DNA of 64,000 nucleotides from Prochlorococcus sp. AG-363-K07. GTDB lineage: Bacteria; Cyanobacteriota; Cyanobacteriia; PCC-6307; Cyanobiaceae. How positions within the stretch are numbered: the stretch's first letter is position 1; each line of letters starts with the position of its first letter. A model generated the notes under the pieces. That model was not told the DNA's origin. It saw only the letters and a list, made by a program, of their open reading frames with translations, and searched no databases. Below are positions 19,924-29,031 of the stretch, piece after piece. The translations under genes and the position numbers were made by a program. Where the stretch lies: the NCBI GenBank assembly GCA_003280225.1, contig QCFO01000001.1:62001-126000 (forward strand), in the 5' to 3' direction.

Positions 19924-20574
19924 TTGAATAATATTTACTCAGTTTTTATAATTTGTATTTGGATCTTTATCATTCTCTTGAGTGCTATAAGTTCCAAAAA
20001 ATTTTTTCCTTCCAACCCAGAATTAAGTCGTAAGATTGTACACATTGGGACTGGACCAGTAGTTCCAATGGCCTGGAGTCTAAATATACCTAAGGAAATT
20101 GCAGTGCCAATTTCAGGAATTATCACATTAGCATTATTAGTTAATAATCAAATACGCTTTATTGAAACATTTGAAGGCGTCAACCGTAAAAGTTATGGAA
20201 CTATCGCATATGGATTAAGTATAACAATTTTATTATTTTTACTATGGCCAAAGCATGCTGATGCAGTCAGTGCTGGAATTCTGATCATGGCCTTTGGTGA
20301 TGGCTTGGCTGGATTAATTGGTCCAAAATTAAAATCCCCAGCCTGGAAAATATTTGGTCAAAGAAAATCATTGGCAGGTACAGTAACAATGGGATTAATA
20401 TCAATCATTGTACTCACAGCTATAATGATGATAAATGGAAATAATATTCAACCAGTATTATTGATTACAATTCCAATTCTAGCGGTAGGCCTTGAACAAA
20501 TTGGTCCATGGGGAATAGATAACCTAACTGTACCAATAGGCGTAGCCTATTGGTACAGTTGGCTCAGTAATTAG
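19924..20574 (+). CDS. Phytol kinase-like / dolichol kinase family membrane protein
   Basis: An integral membrane protein of 216 residues with about six hydrophobic segments. Family features are SRKIVHIGTGPVVPMAW, NRKSYGTIAYGLS, IMAFGDGLAGLIGPKL and IFGQRKSLAGTVTM, typical of the CDP-alcohol/phytol kinase group (plant VTE5 relatives). Cyanobacterial members phosphorylate phytol released from chlorophyll for reuse, for example in tocopherol synthesis; this is inferred from the family. The start is a TTG 12 bases after the sigma factor stop, as no ATG lies near the proper N-terminus. The last codons contain a perfect hairpin. Confidence 0.82.
   Translation: MNNIYSVFIICIWIFIILLSAISSKKFFPSNPELSRKIVHIGTGPVVPMAWSLNIPKEIAVPISGIITLALLVNNQIRFIETFEGVNRKSYGTIAYGLSITILLFLLWPKHADAVSAGILIMAFGDGLAGLIGPKLKSPAWKIFGQRKSLAGTVTMGLISIIVLTAIMMINGNNIQPVLLITIPILAVGLEQIGPWGIDNLTVPIGVAYWYSWLSN
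20526..20560. terminator. Perfect hairpin inside the 3' end of the phytol-kinase-like gene
   Basis: Arms of 16 bp (20526-20541 and 20545-20560, left arm AACTGTACCAATAGGC) with a 3-base loop GTA lie within the coding sequence, ending 14 bases before the stop. The convergent DAHP synthase gene stops 19 bases beyond. No T-run follows, so termination is a guess; it may end transcripts in both directions or protect the 3' end. Confidence 0.5.
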
Positions 20575-20593
20575 CTTAATAATATAAATCTAA

Positions 20594-21646
20594 CTACTGT
20601 ATGGAGGCTATAGCTTCTGAAAGCTCTTGAAGAAGATGAGAAGTGGTATGTATATCAATACAAGCATCAGTAATACTTTGTCCATAAGTAAGGCTTGTCA
20701 GCTTTGGCAACAACTTTTGATTACCTTCAACAAGATGGCTTTCAAGCATTACACCCATCAAATGTGTAGAACCTCCCCTTACCTGATTAGCAACCTCTTT
20801 GAGCACATCAGCTTGGCGACGATAATCCTTATTAGAATTCCCATGACTACAATCAACCATTAATCGATCAGTCAATCCAAATTGAGATAACTCATTGGCT
20901 ACTGCCTCAACAGCTTCAATATGATAATTAGTACCACCTTTCCCTCCTCTTAAAACAAGATGACCATCAGGGTTACCTGTTGTACTCACAATAGATGCCT
21001 GACCATCTCTACTAATACCTAAAAAATGATGAGGTTTGGATGCAGCTTGCATAGCATTTATGGCAATTGTTGCTGTCCCATCAGTCCCATTTTTATAGCC
21101 AATAGGCATTGATAATCCTGATGCCATTTCTCGATGAGTTTGACTTTCAGTAGTTCTTGCGCCAATTGCAGTCCAACTAATCAAATCAGCAATGTATTGG
21201 GGCACAACTGGGTCTAATAATTCAGTCGCGGTGGGCATACCTTTTCGAGCTAAATCCAATAAAAGAGACCGAGCCATTTTCAAACCAGTATTAATGTCAT
21301 ACGAGCCATCTAAATGAGGATCATTAATAAGGCCCTTCCACCCAACAGTTGTCCGCGGCTTTTCAAAATAAACACGCATGACTACTTCTAAATGCTCTGC
21401 ATACTGGTCTCTAAGGGGTTGTAACTGATTTGCATAGTCTTTCGCAGCTTCAATATCATGAACAGAACATGGGCCCACTATTACCAACAAGCGTGAATCT
21501 TCTCCACGAAGAATTGCTTGAATACTTTTTCTTGCTCGAGCTACGGTCGATGCCGCCTCCAAATCAATTGGAAAATCTTGATGTAAAACGCTCGGTGGGA
21601 CCAATGGCCTAGTCTCCACCACATGAAGATCAGATGTGGTGGTCAT
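20594..21646 (-). CDS. aroG: 3-deoxy-7-phosphoheptulonate (DAHP) synthase, class I
   Basis: First enzyme of the shikimate pathway; it condenses phosphoenolpyruvate and erythrose 4-phosphate. Typical AroF/G/H features are IVGPCSVHDIEAAKDYA, VMRVYFEKPRTTVGWKGLIN, DLISWTAIGARTTESQTHRE, GFKNG-type GYKNGTDGT, VDCSHGNSNKDY and GVMLESHLVEGNQ. At 350 residues it has the normal length for the class I alpha type. Which feedback type it represents cannot be told. aroE, a later step of the same pathway, lies about 11 kb away. Confidence 0.95.
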   Translation of the reverse strand: MTTTSDLHVVETRPLVPPSVLHQDFPIDLEAASTVARARKSIQAILRGEDSRLLVIVGPCSVHDIEAAKDYANQLQPLRDQYAEHLEVVMRVYFEKPRTTVGWKGLINDPHLDGSYDINTGLKMARSLLLDLARKGMPTATELLDPVVPQYIADLISWTAIGARTTESQTHREMASGLSMPIGYKNGTDGTATIAINAMQAASKPHHFLGISRDGQASIVSTTGNPDGHLVLRGGKGGTNYHIEAVEAVANELSQFGLTDRLMVDCSHGNSNKDYRRQADVLKEVANQVRGGSTHLMGVMLESHLVEGNQKLLPKLTSLTYGQSITDACIDIHTTSHLLQELSEAIASIQ

Positions 21647-21778
21647 TTCATACCCTGTTCAGCACTCTGCAGACTAAGAAAAATACAAGATAAGTGCATC
21701 AACCACAGATATTTCATTTTTGAAAGAACCTCAACATGGGAAAGTGGGAAGAACAATTGAGATTCTCACCTAATTCTC

Positions 21779-21784
21779 AGGAGG
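21779..21784 (+). promoter_or_regulatory. Strong Shine-Dalgarno sequence of acnB
   Basis: AGGAGG lies 7 bases before the acnB ATG. It is one of the clearest ribosome-binding sites in the window, where many genes lack one, and it fixes the start of this gene. Confidence 0.8.
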
Positions 21785-21791
21785 AGCAAGA

Positions 21792-24392
21792 ATGCTGAAA
21801 GAATATCGTGACCTTGCTTTAGAGCGCGAAGCACTAGGAATTCCTCCTCTGCCTTTAACCCCAAAGCAAACACAGGCACTAACTGAGTTACTGGAAAATC
21901 CTGCTACGCAAGAAAATGAAGAGCTTCTTACCCTATTGAGAGATCGGGTGCCTCCAGGTGTTGATGAAGCTGCTTATATCAAAGCAACCTGGCTAAGTGG
22001 CATTGCAACTGGCAGCAGCTCCAGCCAATTCATCACACCACTTGAAGCAACTCGGCTGCTAGGCACCATGGTAGGCGGATATAACGTAGCAGCATTAATT
22101 GAGCTACTGGAAAACAAAGAGAATGCCATTGCTCAATGCGCATGCAATGGACTCAGCCATACACTCCTTGTCTATGATGCAATTAATGATATTTTTGAAC
22201 TTGCAAAATCAAACAAATATGCCAAACAAGTAATAAAAAGCTGGGCAAATGGAGATTGGTTTACCTTAAAAGAGCCTATTCAAGAAGAGATAACAGTAAC
22301 TGTCTTCAAGGTAGATGGTGAAACCAATACTGATGATCTATCACCTGCAACACATGCAACAACACGACCAGATATTCCTCTTCATGCACTAGCAATGCTA
22401 GAGACAAGAATGCCAGATGGTTTAAAGAAACTTACACTTCTAAAAGAAAAAGGTCATCCAATTGCATATGTAGGTGATGTTGTTGGCACTGGAAGTTCAA
22501 GAAAATCAGCAATAAATTCAGTTCTCTGGCATATAGGAAATGATATACCCTATGTACCAAATAAACGCTCCGGTGGAATCATTATAGGAAGTAAACTTGC
22601 CCCCATTTTTTTCAATACTGCTCAAGACTCTGGCTCGTTACCTATTGAATGTGATGTAAGTCACTTAGCAACTGGCAATATTATTACTATCAGACCAAAT
22701 GATGGCACAATTGAAATAGCTAAAGGCGAAAAAGATGAAGGCAAAATTGTTGCTAACTTTACTCTTAAGCCATCCACTATAAGTGACGAAATTCGTGCAG
22801 GGGGAAGAATTCCATTAATGATTGGCCGAGCACTAACAGACAAGATACGAAATAAAATTGGGCTAGAACCTTCAACTTTATTTATTCGACCAGGGAAACC
22901 ATCTAATACCGGAGAAGGCTTTACTCAGGCACAAAAGATAGTTGGTCAAGCTTGTGGCCTAGAGGGTGTTCGACCAGGCACAAGTTGCGAACCAATTATC
23001 ACAACTGTAGGTAGTCAAGATACAACTGGCCCTATGACAAGAGACGAGATGAAAGAACTTGCTTGTCTTGGTTTTTCAGCAGATCTTGTAATGCAAAGTT
23101 TTTGCCATACAGCGGCTTATCCAAAACCAATAGATCTACAAACCCAAAAAGAACTGCCTGATTTTATTGCCTCACGTGGAGGGGTAACACTTCATCCAGG
23201 CGATGGAATTATCCATAGTTGGCTAAACCGAATGCTCTTACCTGACACAGTAGGGACAGGAGGTGATAGTCATACCCGCTTTCCTTTAGGAATTTCATTC
23301 CCTGGTGGTTCTGGAGTGGTGGCATTTGCTGCCGCTATTGGTGCTATGCCATTAGATATGCCTGAATCTGTACTAATTAAATTTAATGGATCACTACAAT
23401 CAGGGATAACACTTAGAGATGTAGTCAATGCCATACCATGGATGGCTATTCAAAAGGGACTATTAACTGTCGAAAAAGCTAACAAAAAAAATATATTCAA
23501 CGGAAAAATTATGGAAATAGAAGGTTTACCAGATCTCAAGCTGGAGCAAGCATTTGAACTGACTGATGCAAGTGCCGAAAGATCTTGCGCAGGTTGTACC
23601 ATTCAACTCTCAAAAACGACAGTTTCTGAATACTTAAGAAGCAATATATCTCTACTAAAAAATATGATTTCCAGAGGTTATCAAGATCCTCGAACACTGG
23701 CAAGAAGAATTAAAGGAATGGAAAATTGGCTAAATAATCCAGAATTAATAATTGCTGATAAAAATGCAAATTACAATGAAATCATAGAAATAGATCTCAA
23801 CAAACTAGAAGAACCAATCATTGCATGTCCTAATGACCCTGATAATGTCAAACTCCTAAGTGAAATATCTGGAGATCCTATACAAGAAGTATTTATCGGA
23901 TCATGTATGACAAATATTGGTCACTATCGTGCTGCTGCAAAAATTCTAGAAAATGCGGGCAAAGCTAAAGCAAGACTTTGGATTTGTCCACCAACTCGTA
24001 TGGATGAAGAGATACTGAAGCAAGAAGGTTATTATCAAATCTTTGAGGAAGCAGGCTCTAGATTAGAGATGCCAGGTTGTTCCTTATGCATGGGTAATCA
24101 AGCAAGAGTTGCTGATAATACTAATGTATTTTCCACAAGTACTAGGAATTTCAATAATCGACTTGGAAATGGTGCACAAGTTTACCTAGGTAGTGCAGAA
24201 CTAGCAGCAACTTGTGCTCTTTTAGGTCATATTCCATCTAAAGACGAATATAATGCGATAGCAGCTCAAAAAATCTCACCGCTATCAACTAAATTATACA
24301 AATATCTAAACTTCAATGAAATTCCAGGATTTGAAGAACAAGGGCGAGTGATAACTAAAGAAGAAGAAACTGAATTTCTACAAACTTCCTAA
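21792..24392 (+). CDS. acnB: Aconitate hydratase B (and 2-methylisocitrate dehydratase)
   Basis: Interconverts citrate and isocitrate with a 4Fe-4S cluster, giving the 2-oxoglutarate branch that supplies carbon for ammonium assimilation. The AcnB order is visible: an N-terminal HEAT-like domain, a swivel domain (VTVFKVDGETNTDDLSPA and GTGSSRKSAINSVLWHIG), then the catalytic domains with TVGSQDTTGPMTRDEMKELA, GGDSHTRFPLGISFPGGSG, the cluster cysteine in RSCAGCTIQ and two more in MPGCSLCMGN. At 866 residues the length is normal. The ClC gene starts 5 bases after it. Confidence 0.97.
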   Translation: MLKEYRDLALEREALGIPPLPLTPKQTQALTELLENPATQENEELLTLLRDRVPPGVDEAAYIKATWLSGIATGSSSSQFITPLEATRLLGTMVGGYNVAALIELLENKENAIAQCACNGLSHTLLVYDAINDIFELAKSNKYAKQVIKSWANGDWFTLKEPIQEEITVTVFKVDGETNTDDLSPATHATTRPDIPLHALAMLETRMPDGLKKLTLLKEKGHPIAYVGDVVGTGSSRKSAINSVLWHIGNDIPYVPNKRSGGIIIGSKLAPIFFNTAQDSGSLPIECDVSHLATGNIITIRPNDGTIEIAKGEKDEGKIVANFTLKPSTISDEIRAGGRIPLMIGRALTDKIRNKIGLEPSTLFIRPGKPSNTGEGFTQAQKIVGQACGLEGVRPGTSCEPIITTVGSQDTTGPMTRDEMKELACLGFSADLVMQSFCHTAAYPKPIDLQTQKELPDFIASRGGVTLHPGDGIIHSWLNRMLLPDTVGTGGDSHTRFPLGISFPGGSGVVAFAAAIGAMPLDMPESVLIKFNGSLQSGITLRDVVNAIPWMAIQKGLLTVEKANKKNIFNGKIMEIEGLPDLKLEQAFELTDASAERSCAGCTIQLSKTTVSEYLRSNISLLKNMISRGYQDPRTLARRIKGMENWLNNPELIIADKNANYNEIIEIDLNKLEEPIIACPNDPDNVKLLSEISGDPIQEVFIGSCMTNIGHYRAAAKILENAGKAKARLWICPPTRMDEEILKQEGYYQIFEEAGSRLEMPGCSLCMGNQARVADNTNVFSTSTRNFNNRLGNGAQVYLGSAELAATCALLGHIPSKDEYNAIAAQKISPLSTKLYKYLNFNEIPGFEEQGRVITKEEETEFLQTS

Positions 24393-24397
24393 TCCAA

Positions 24398-25861
24398 ATG
24401 CAAAAATATAAAAGCATAAAATCAAAAATCCAAAACAATCAATCAAATCAAACAATTAAAAAACTACTGAAAACAAATTGGTTGAAAGTTGTTTTAGCTT
24501 TAATGCTTACTGGTTTAGGAGCGGCATTAACAGGAACCCTTTTTAAAGCGGGTGTACATGCAGTTGATGAATGGCGATTAGCTCTATTACAAAAATTCCC
24601 AGCATGGTTTGTTTTACCTGCATTGGGCGGAATAGGGGGCAGCCTCTCTGGATATTTAATTTCACGCCTCGCTCCAGCTGCAGGTGGCTCAGGAGTTACT
24701 CACATAATGGCTTTTCTGCACCATCACAAAGTGCCGATGGGCTTGCGAGTTGGTTTAATCAAACTAATAACAGGAATAATTGCCATTGGAAGTGGCTTCC
24801 CTCTAGGGCCAGAAGGGCCTTCAGTCCAAATGGGTGGCTCAGTTGCCTGGCAAATGGCACGGTGGCTCAAAGCTCCGATTGCCTTTAGAAGAGTCATAGT
24901 GGCAGCAGGGGGCGGAGCAGGAATTGCAGCAATTTTTAGTGCTCCAATAGGAGGCTTTATATATGCCATAGAAGAGTTACTAAATTCAGCAAAACCAATT
25001 GTCCTTTTGTTAGTTGTTGTCACTACATTCTGGGCAGACACATGGGCTGATTTTCTCCAAGAATTAGGCCTAGATCCATCTGCAGGAGGCTTTGATAGTA
25101 ATTTAGGATTTCAGTTGCAACGTGAATACACACCATTAATACGATTCCTTCCCATTGACTTGGGTTACTTAATAGCACTAGGCATAATTATCGGTTGCTT
25201 AGCCGAACTTTATAGCAGATATGTTTTATCAATGCAGCAAAAAGGGAATCTATGGTTTGCAGGAAAACCAGTTCTCCGAATGACATTTTGTGGAATCCTA
25301 TTAGGAGGAATTTATGCAAGTCTTCCAGCAACATATCACAATATGAATGGACTACAAAAACTAATTGTTGAAGGAAATTTAAATATTATCATGGCAATAG
25401 GAATATTCATTGTGTTATTCATTACCACTGGATTAGCTGCCTCATCAGGCGCACCTGGTGGTTTATTTTACCCAATGTTGACACTAGGTGGGTCAATTGG
25501 ATTAGCTTGCGGAAATTGGGTCGAAGCTCTAACTGGGCATGTACCTAGCACATACATCTTTGCAGGAATGGGTGCATTTGTTTCAGCATGCTCTCATACT
25601 CCAATCACAGCTATGTTTCTTGCATTTGCTCTGACAAAGGATCTTTTAATTCTTAAGCCAATTCTTGTTGCATGCATCACAAGCTTTCTTGTGGCCCGCT
25701 TATTTAGTGAAAAATCAATATATGAACGGCAAATGAAATCAGAGTTAACTAAGGAGGATCAAATGAGACAAAGAATTCAAAGTCAGGGGGGACTCTTCAA
25801 ATCATTGATTTTTCCACCAACCAAATCTCAAACCCCTGATTCCACTGCACCCAATAAGTAA
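24398..25861 (+). CDS. ClC family chloride channel/transporter
   Basis: Membrane protein of 487 residues with the ClC signature motifs: GSGFPLGPEGPSVQ (the selectivity and gating-glutamate region), GGGAGIAAIFSAPIGG, and SSGAPGGLFYPMLTLGG. The glutamate in GPEGP favours proton/anion exchange, but channel activity is possible. It has a charged N-terminus and a hydrophilic C-terminal tail without CBS domains. It is probably co-transcribed with acnB. The frame is followed directly, in the same reading frame, by the radical SAM gene. Confidence 0.92.
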   Translation: MQKYKSIKSKIQNNQSNQTIKKLLKTNWLKVVLALMLTGLGAALTGTLFKAGVHAVDEWRLALLQKFPAWFVLPALGGIGGSLSGYLISRLAPAAGGSGVTHIMAFLHHHKVPMGLRVGLIKLITGIIAIGSGFPLGPEGPSVQMGGSVAWQMARWLKAPIAFRRVIVAAGGGAGIAAIFSAPIGGFIYAIEELLNSAKPIVLLLVVVTTFWADTWADFLQELGLDPSAGGFDSNLGFQLQREYTPLIRFLPIDLGYLIALGIIIGCLAELYSRYVLSMQQKGNLWFAGKPVLRMTFCGILLGGIYASLPATYHNMNGLQKLIVEGNLNIIMAIGIFIVLFITTGLAASSGAPGGLFYPMLTLGGSIGLACGNWVEALTGHVPSTYIFAGMGAFVSACSHTPITAMFLAFALTKDLLILKPILVACITSFLVARLFSEKSIYERQMKSELTKEDQMRQRIQSQGGLFKSLIFPPTKSQTPDSTAPNK

Positions 25862-25924
25862 CTGAACCAAGAAACTCTCCTTTTTCAACCAGAAGTTCCG
25901 GCATCCGGAGCCATTAAGATCCTT

Positions 25925-27517
25925 TTGGCCTTTCCTAACACATATACCGTTGGAATTACGAGTCTGGGGTATCAAATCATTTGGTCAATACTTGCCAAAA
26001 GAAAAGATGTAGATGTCAGACGCCTTTTTACAGATCAAGCAGAAAGAGCTCATAAAACTAGTGACCTTTTTGGCATATCTCTAAGTTGGGAACTAGATGG
26101 TCCAGTCCTACTGGATTTATTAGAACAGCAAAGCATACCTATCTGGACTTATCAAAGGAGTGATAATCACCCTCTCGTTTTTGGAGGAGGTCCAGTCTTA
26201 ACAGCTAATCCAGAACCATTCGCACCTTTCCTAGATGTAGTCCTGTTAGGAGATGGTGAATCCTTACTACCAGAATTTATAGACAAGTACCAAGAGATTC
26301 GGTCATTACCAAGGAAACATCAACTGGAAGAACTTTCATTAATTCCAGGAATCTATATACCTAGTTTATACATTCCTAATTACTCAAAAGATGGAGAACT
26401 AATGTCAATTCAACCCATTAACTCAAAAATTCCATCAACAGTTTGCAAACAAACCTGGCAAAGTAAAACCCTCAATCATTCAACAGTAATTACTCCCCAA
26501 GCAGCATGGCCTAATATTCATATGGTAGAAGTAGTTCGAAGTTGTCCGGAACTCTGTAGATTTTGCCTGGCTAGTTATTTAACTCTTCCATTCCGGAGTT
26601 CTATTCTTGAGGATGGTCTTATACCAGCTATTGAAAAAGGAATGAGTGCGACAAATCGTATAGGTCTCCTTGGAGCATCAGTCACTCAACATCCACAGTT
26701 TGCAGATCTATTAGATTGGATAAATCACGATAGATTTGAGAATATTCATCTAAGTGTTAGTTCTGTGCGAGCATCGACAGTAACTCCAAAGATGACAAAA
26801 ATTTTCTCTAAGCGTGGCTGCAAATCATTAACCATAGCTATTGAAAGTGGTAGCGAAAGAATCAGGAATTTGGTCAACAAAAAATTATCCGAAGAAGAAA
26901 TTATTGCAGCAGTAAATTACGCAAAAGAAGGTGGATTAAATGGAATTAAACTGTACGGAATTGTAGGTCTACCGCATGAAGAAAATGAAGATATAGAAAA
27001 AACAGCAGAGTTACTAATAAGGCTCAAAAAATCAACACAAAGTCTACGTATTTGCTTTGGTGTGAGTACATTTGTCCCTAAAGCACATACACCATTTCAA
27101 TGGTATGGATTAAATGCAAATGCAAAAAAACGCCTTAAATTGCTGGCTAAAGCCCTGAGGCCAAAAGGGATTGAACTTCGTCCCGAAAGCTATGGATGGA
27201 GTTTAATACAAACACTTATTTCCCGAGGTGACCGCCGACTCGCAGCAGTAATAGTAAGAGTCAGAGGTTCAGAAAATAGTCTAGGAAATTGGAAGAAAAT
27301 TTATAGAGAAGTACAAGAATGTCAGACTCTAGAGAAAAATAATCCCCAAGCTAATATGCCCAAATTGCCAATCTGGGAAGACATGATTCACAAAAACTGG
27401 ACACACTCACAAATCCTTCCTTGGTCACATCTGCAAGGACCAGTGAAGCCAACAATACTTATTCAACATCAAGAGCAATCTTTAAAGAATGCAAATTTTC
27501 AAACTGTCCAGAATTAA
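25925..27517 (+). CDS. B12-binding-type radical SAM protein, function unknown
   Basis: Contains an N-terminal Rossmann-like B12-binding-type region (LAFPNTYTVGITSLGYQI, FGGGPVLTANPEP and VVLLGDGE) and a radical SAM domain with the cluster motif SCPELCRFCLASY (C-x3-C-x2-C) near residue 210. Related proteins are annotated as radical SAM proteins of unknown role in cyanobacteria. The substrate cannot be inferred. The first usual start codon is TTG 25925, but it cuts the first beta strand (the frame upstream reads GAIKIL). The frame is open back to the ClC stop at 25859-25861, with only CTG and ATT as possible upstream starts. The 3' end overlaps the convergent gene by 59 bases. Confidence 0.85.
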   Translation: MAFPNTYTVGITSLGYQIIWSILAKRKDVDVRRLFTDQAERAHKTSDLFGISLSWELDGPVLLDLLEQQSIPIWTYQRSDNHPLVFGGGPVLTANPEPFAPFLDVVLLGDGESLLPEFIDKYQEIRSLPRKHQLEELSLIPGIYIPSLYIPNYSKDGELMSIQPINSKIPSTVCKQTWQSKTLNHSTVITPQAAWPNIHMVEVVRSCPELCRFCLASYLTLPFRSSILEDGLIPAIEKGMSATNRIGLLGASVTQHPQFADLLDWINHDRFENIHLSVSSVRASTVTPKMTKIFSKRGCKSLTIAIESGSERIRNLVNKKLSEEEIIAAVNYAKEGGLNGIKLYGIVGLPHEENEDIEKTAELLIRLKKSTQSLRICFGVSTFVPKAHTPFQWYGLNANAKKRLKLLAKALRPKGIELRPESYGWSLIQTLISRGDRRLAAVIVRVRGSENSLGNWKKIYREVQECQTLEKNNPQANMPKLPIWEDMIHKNWTHSQILPWSHLQGPVKPTILIQHQEQSLKNANFQTVQN

Positions 27518-28793
27518 GAGAAATAATTAAACAGCGCAAGCCTGCTAAAAGAATCCATCCCGCAATATTTAACCGACTATCAAAAAATGGCATGTCTGCA
27601 CCATGCAAGCAAATTAAAACAAAACAAGCAGTCCACCATGCTCGATCACAAACAAGCAGCCCAATTTGCTTCGCAGTAATGGCGCGACGAGTCAATACAC
27701 CTCTACGTAAAGAAGTAATCAAAAGAAGAATTACAGCACCAACAATCAATGCAGCCACTGGGAGACCATGGCTCACAGCAATTTCTAAAGGCAAATTATG
27801 GGCATGTCCATGCCAAATACCTTTCCTCAAAGGATACAAAATTGAAAAAGCAGCAGCACCCCAACCCAAAATTGGTCTTGCTAAAGATAAATTGATTGCT
27901 TCTATCCATTGGCTCAATCTTGTCGCAGAAAAAGGTCTATCTACATATTTCATGTCATTTAATCTGCCCCAAATAGTTTCTGGCACAATCTGTCTAGCCC
28001 AACTTTGAAGCTCGATATTAATCCAAGGGATAATAGAAAAAACTACGGGAGCCAAAGCCAAAATACAAAGCGGAAACAACCAAACCCATTGATAGGGACC
28101 TAATACAAAAGGAACTGCCAAAATCAAGCCACCCCAAGCATTCCTAGAGTCAGTAAGAATTAGAGAAAAAGAGATGAGAATAGAAAATAAAAAAACCAAA
28201 CTCCGCTGATAACGATTAAGACATGGCTGCAACAAGGCAGCCAAGGCAAAAGGCCAAATCATCGCTAACCATGCACCAGCAAGATTGGCATAACTAAATA
28301 ATCCTGATAATCGTCCACTGGGTTGCCCCCCCTGATCAACAAACCAAACAATCAAGCCATTGAATAATTGCCAAGGGCCGTGCCAATCCAAAAACATCTG
28401 ACCTAAACCTGTCACTAAAACGGGCAAAGTCCCTACAAGTAAGCAAAATGCAGAACGTCTCCTAGATTTAGCAGTCATTAAATATGGCTGAAAGGCCCAG
28501 AAACACCAGAAAAAAGGGAGCCAATTTGCAAGTCCAACCCATGCTAACCAACCTGAATAAGCATTAAAAGAACCTATGATCATCAAAACTGCGGAGAGAA
28601 TAAAAGGATAATTCCAACAATCACGCCAATAAGACCTTCTACGAGTACTACCAATGATTAAGGACGGTAGAAGAAATAAGCAAGACAAAAATGTACTAGA
28701 AGCTAAGCAAAACAAGCCAAGTTGAAATAACAGCCATCCCAGAGGCCTGCAATTATCTGGCCTGAATTGATCAATCCAAGAAAATAATTTCAC
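27459..28793 (-). CDS. O-antigen ligase / IctB-like multi-spanning membrane protein
   Basis: About 444 residues with ten or more hydrophobic segments and a large loop in the C-terminal half containing GRLNDMKYVDRPFSATRLSQWIEA-type residues and RPILGWGAAAFSILYP. This is the layout of the O-antigen ligase/polymerase (WaaL) family. The cyanobacterial member IctB was once proposed in bicarbonate uptake, which is uncertain. The GTG at 28793 is preferred over the TTG at 28820. Its 3' end runs 59 bases into the end of the convergent radical SAM gene. Confidence 0.82.
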   Translation of the reverse strand: MKLFSWIDQFRPDNCRPLGWLLFQLGLFCLASSTFLSCLFLLPSLIIGSTRRRSYWRDCWNYPFILSAVLMIIGSFNAYSGWLAWVGLANWLPFFWCFWAFQPYLMTAKSRRRSAFCLLVGTLPVLVTGLGQMFLDWHGPWQLFNGLIVWFVDQGGQPSGRLSGLFSYANLAGAWLAMIWPFALAALLQPCLNRYQRSLVFLFSILISFSLILTDSRNAWGGLILAVPFVLGPYQWVWLFPLCILALAPVVFSIIPWINIELQSWARQIVPETIWGRLNDMKYVDRPFSATRLSQWIEAINLSLARPILGWGAAAFSILYPLRKGIWHGHAHNLPLEIAVSHGLPVAALIVGAVILLLITSLRRGVLTRRAITAKQIGLLVCDRAWWTACFVLICLHGADMPFFDSRLNIAGWILLAGLRCLIISLNSGQFENLHSLKIALDVE

Positions 28794-29031
28794 GTTAGTG
28801 CAGCAGTCAGTCTTCAACAAACCATTATGTTGCGATACACGGACAAGCTAAGACCTCTAAACATTGTTACTTTCAGGCGATCTCGTACTTTACGAATTAA
28901 ATCACTAACCAAAGCAGAACGATCAGGACAGATAAGTTCCAAAATCAATGTGGTTAAGCTCAAGGAGTTGAGAAAATTCTTTTCTCAACTGAAACATTTT
29001 TAACACTAACAACAACAAATTCAAAGTCTTC

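Noticed and set aside
27421-28008. 195-codon plus-strand frame over the O-antigen-ligase-like gene
   Set aside because: Antisense to a clear multi-spanning membrane protein and without its own motifs.
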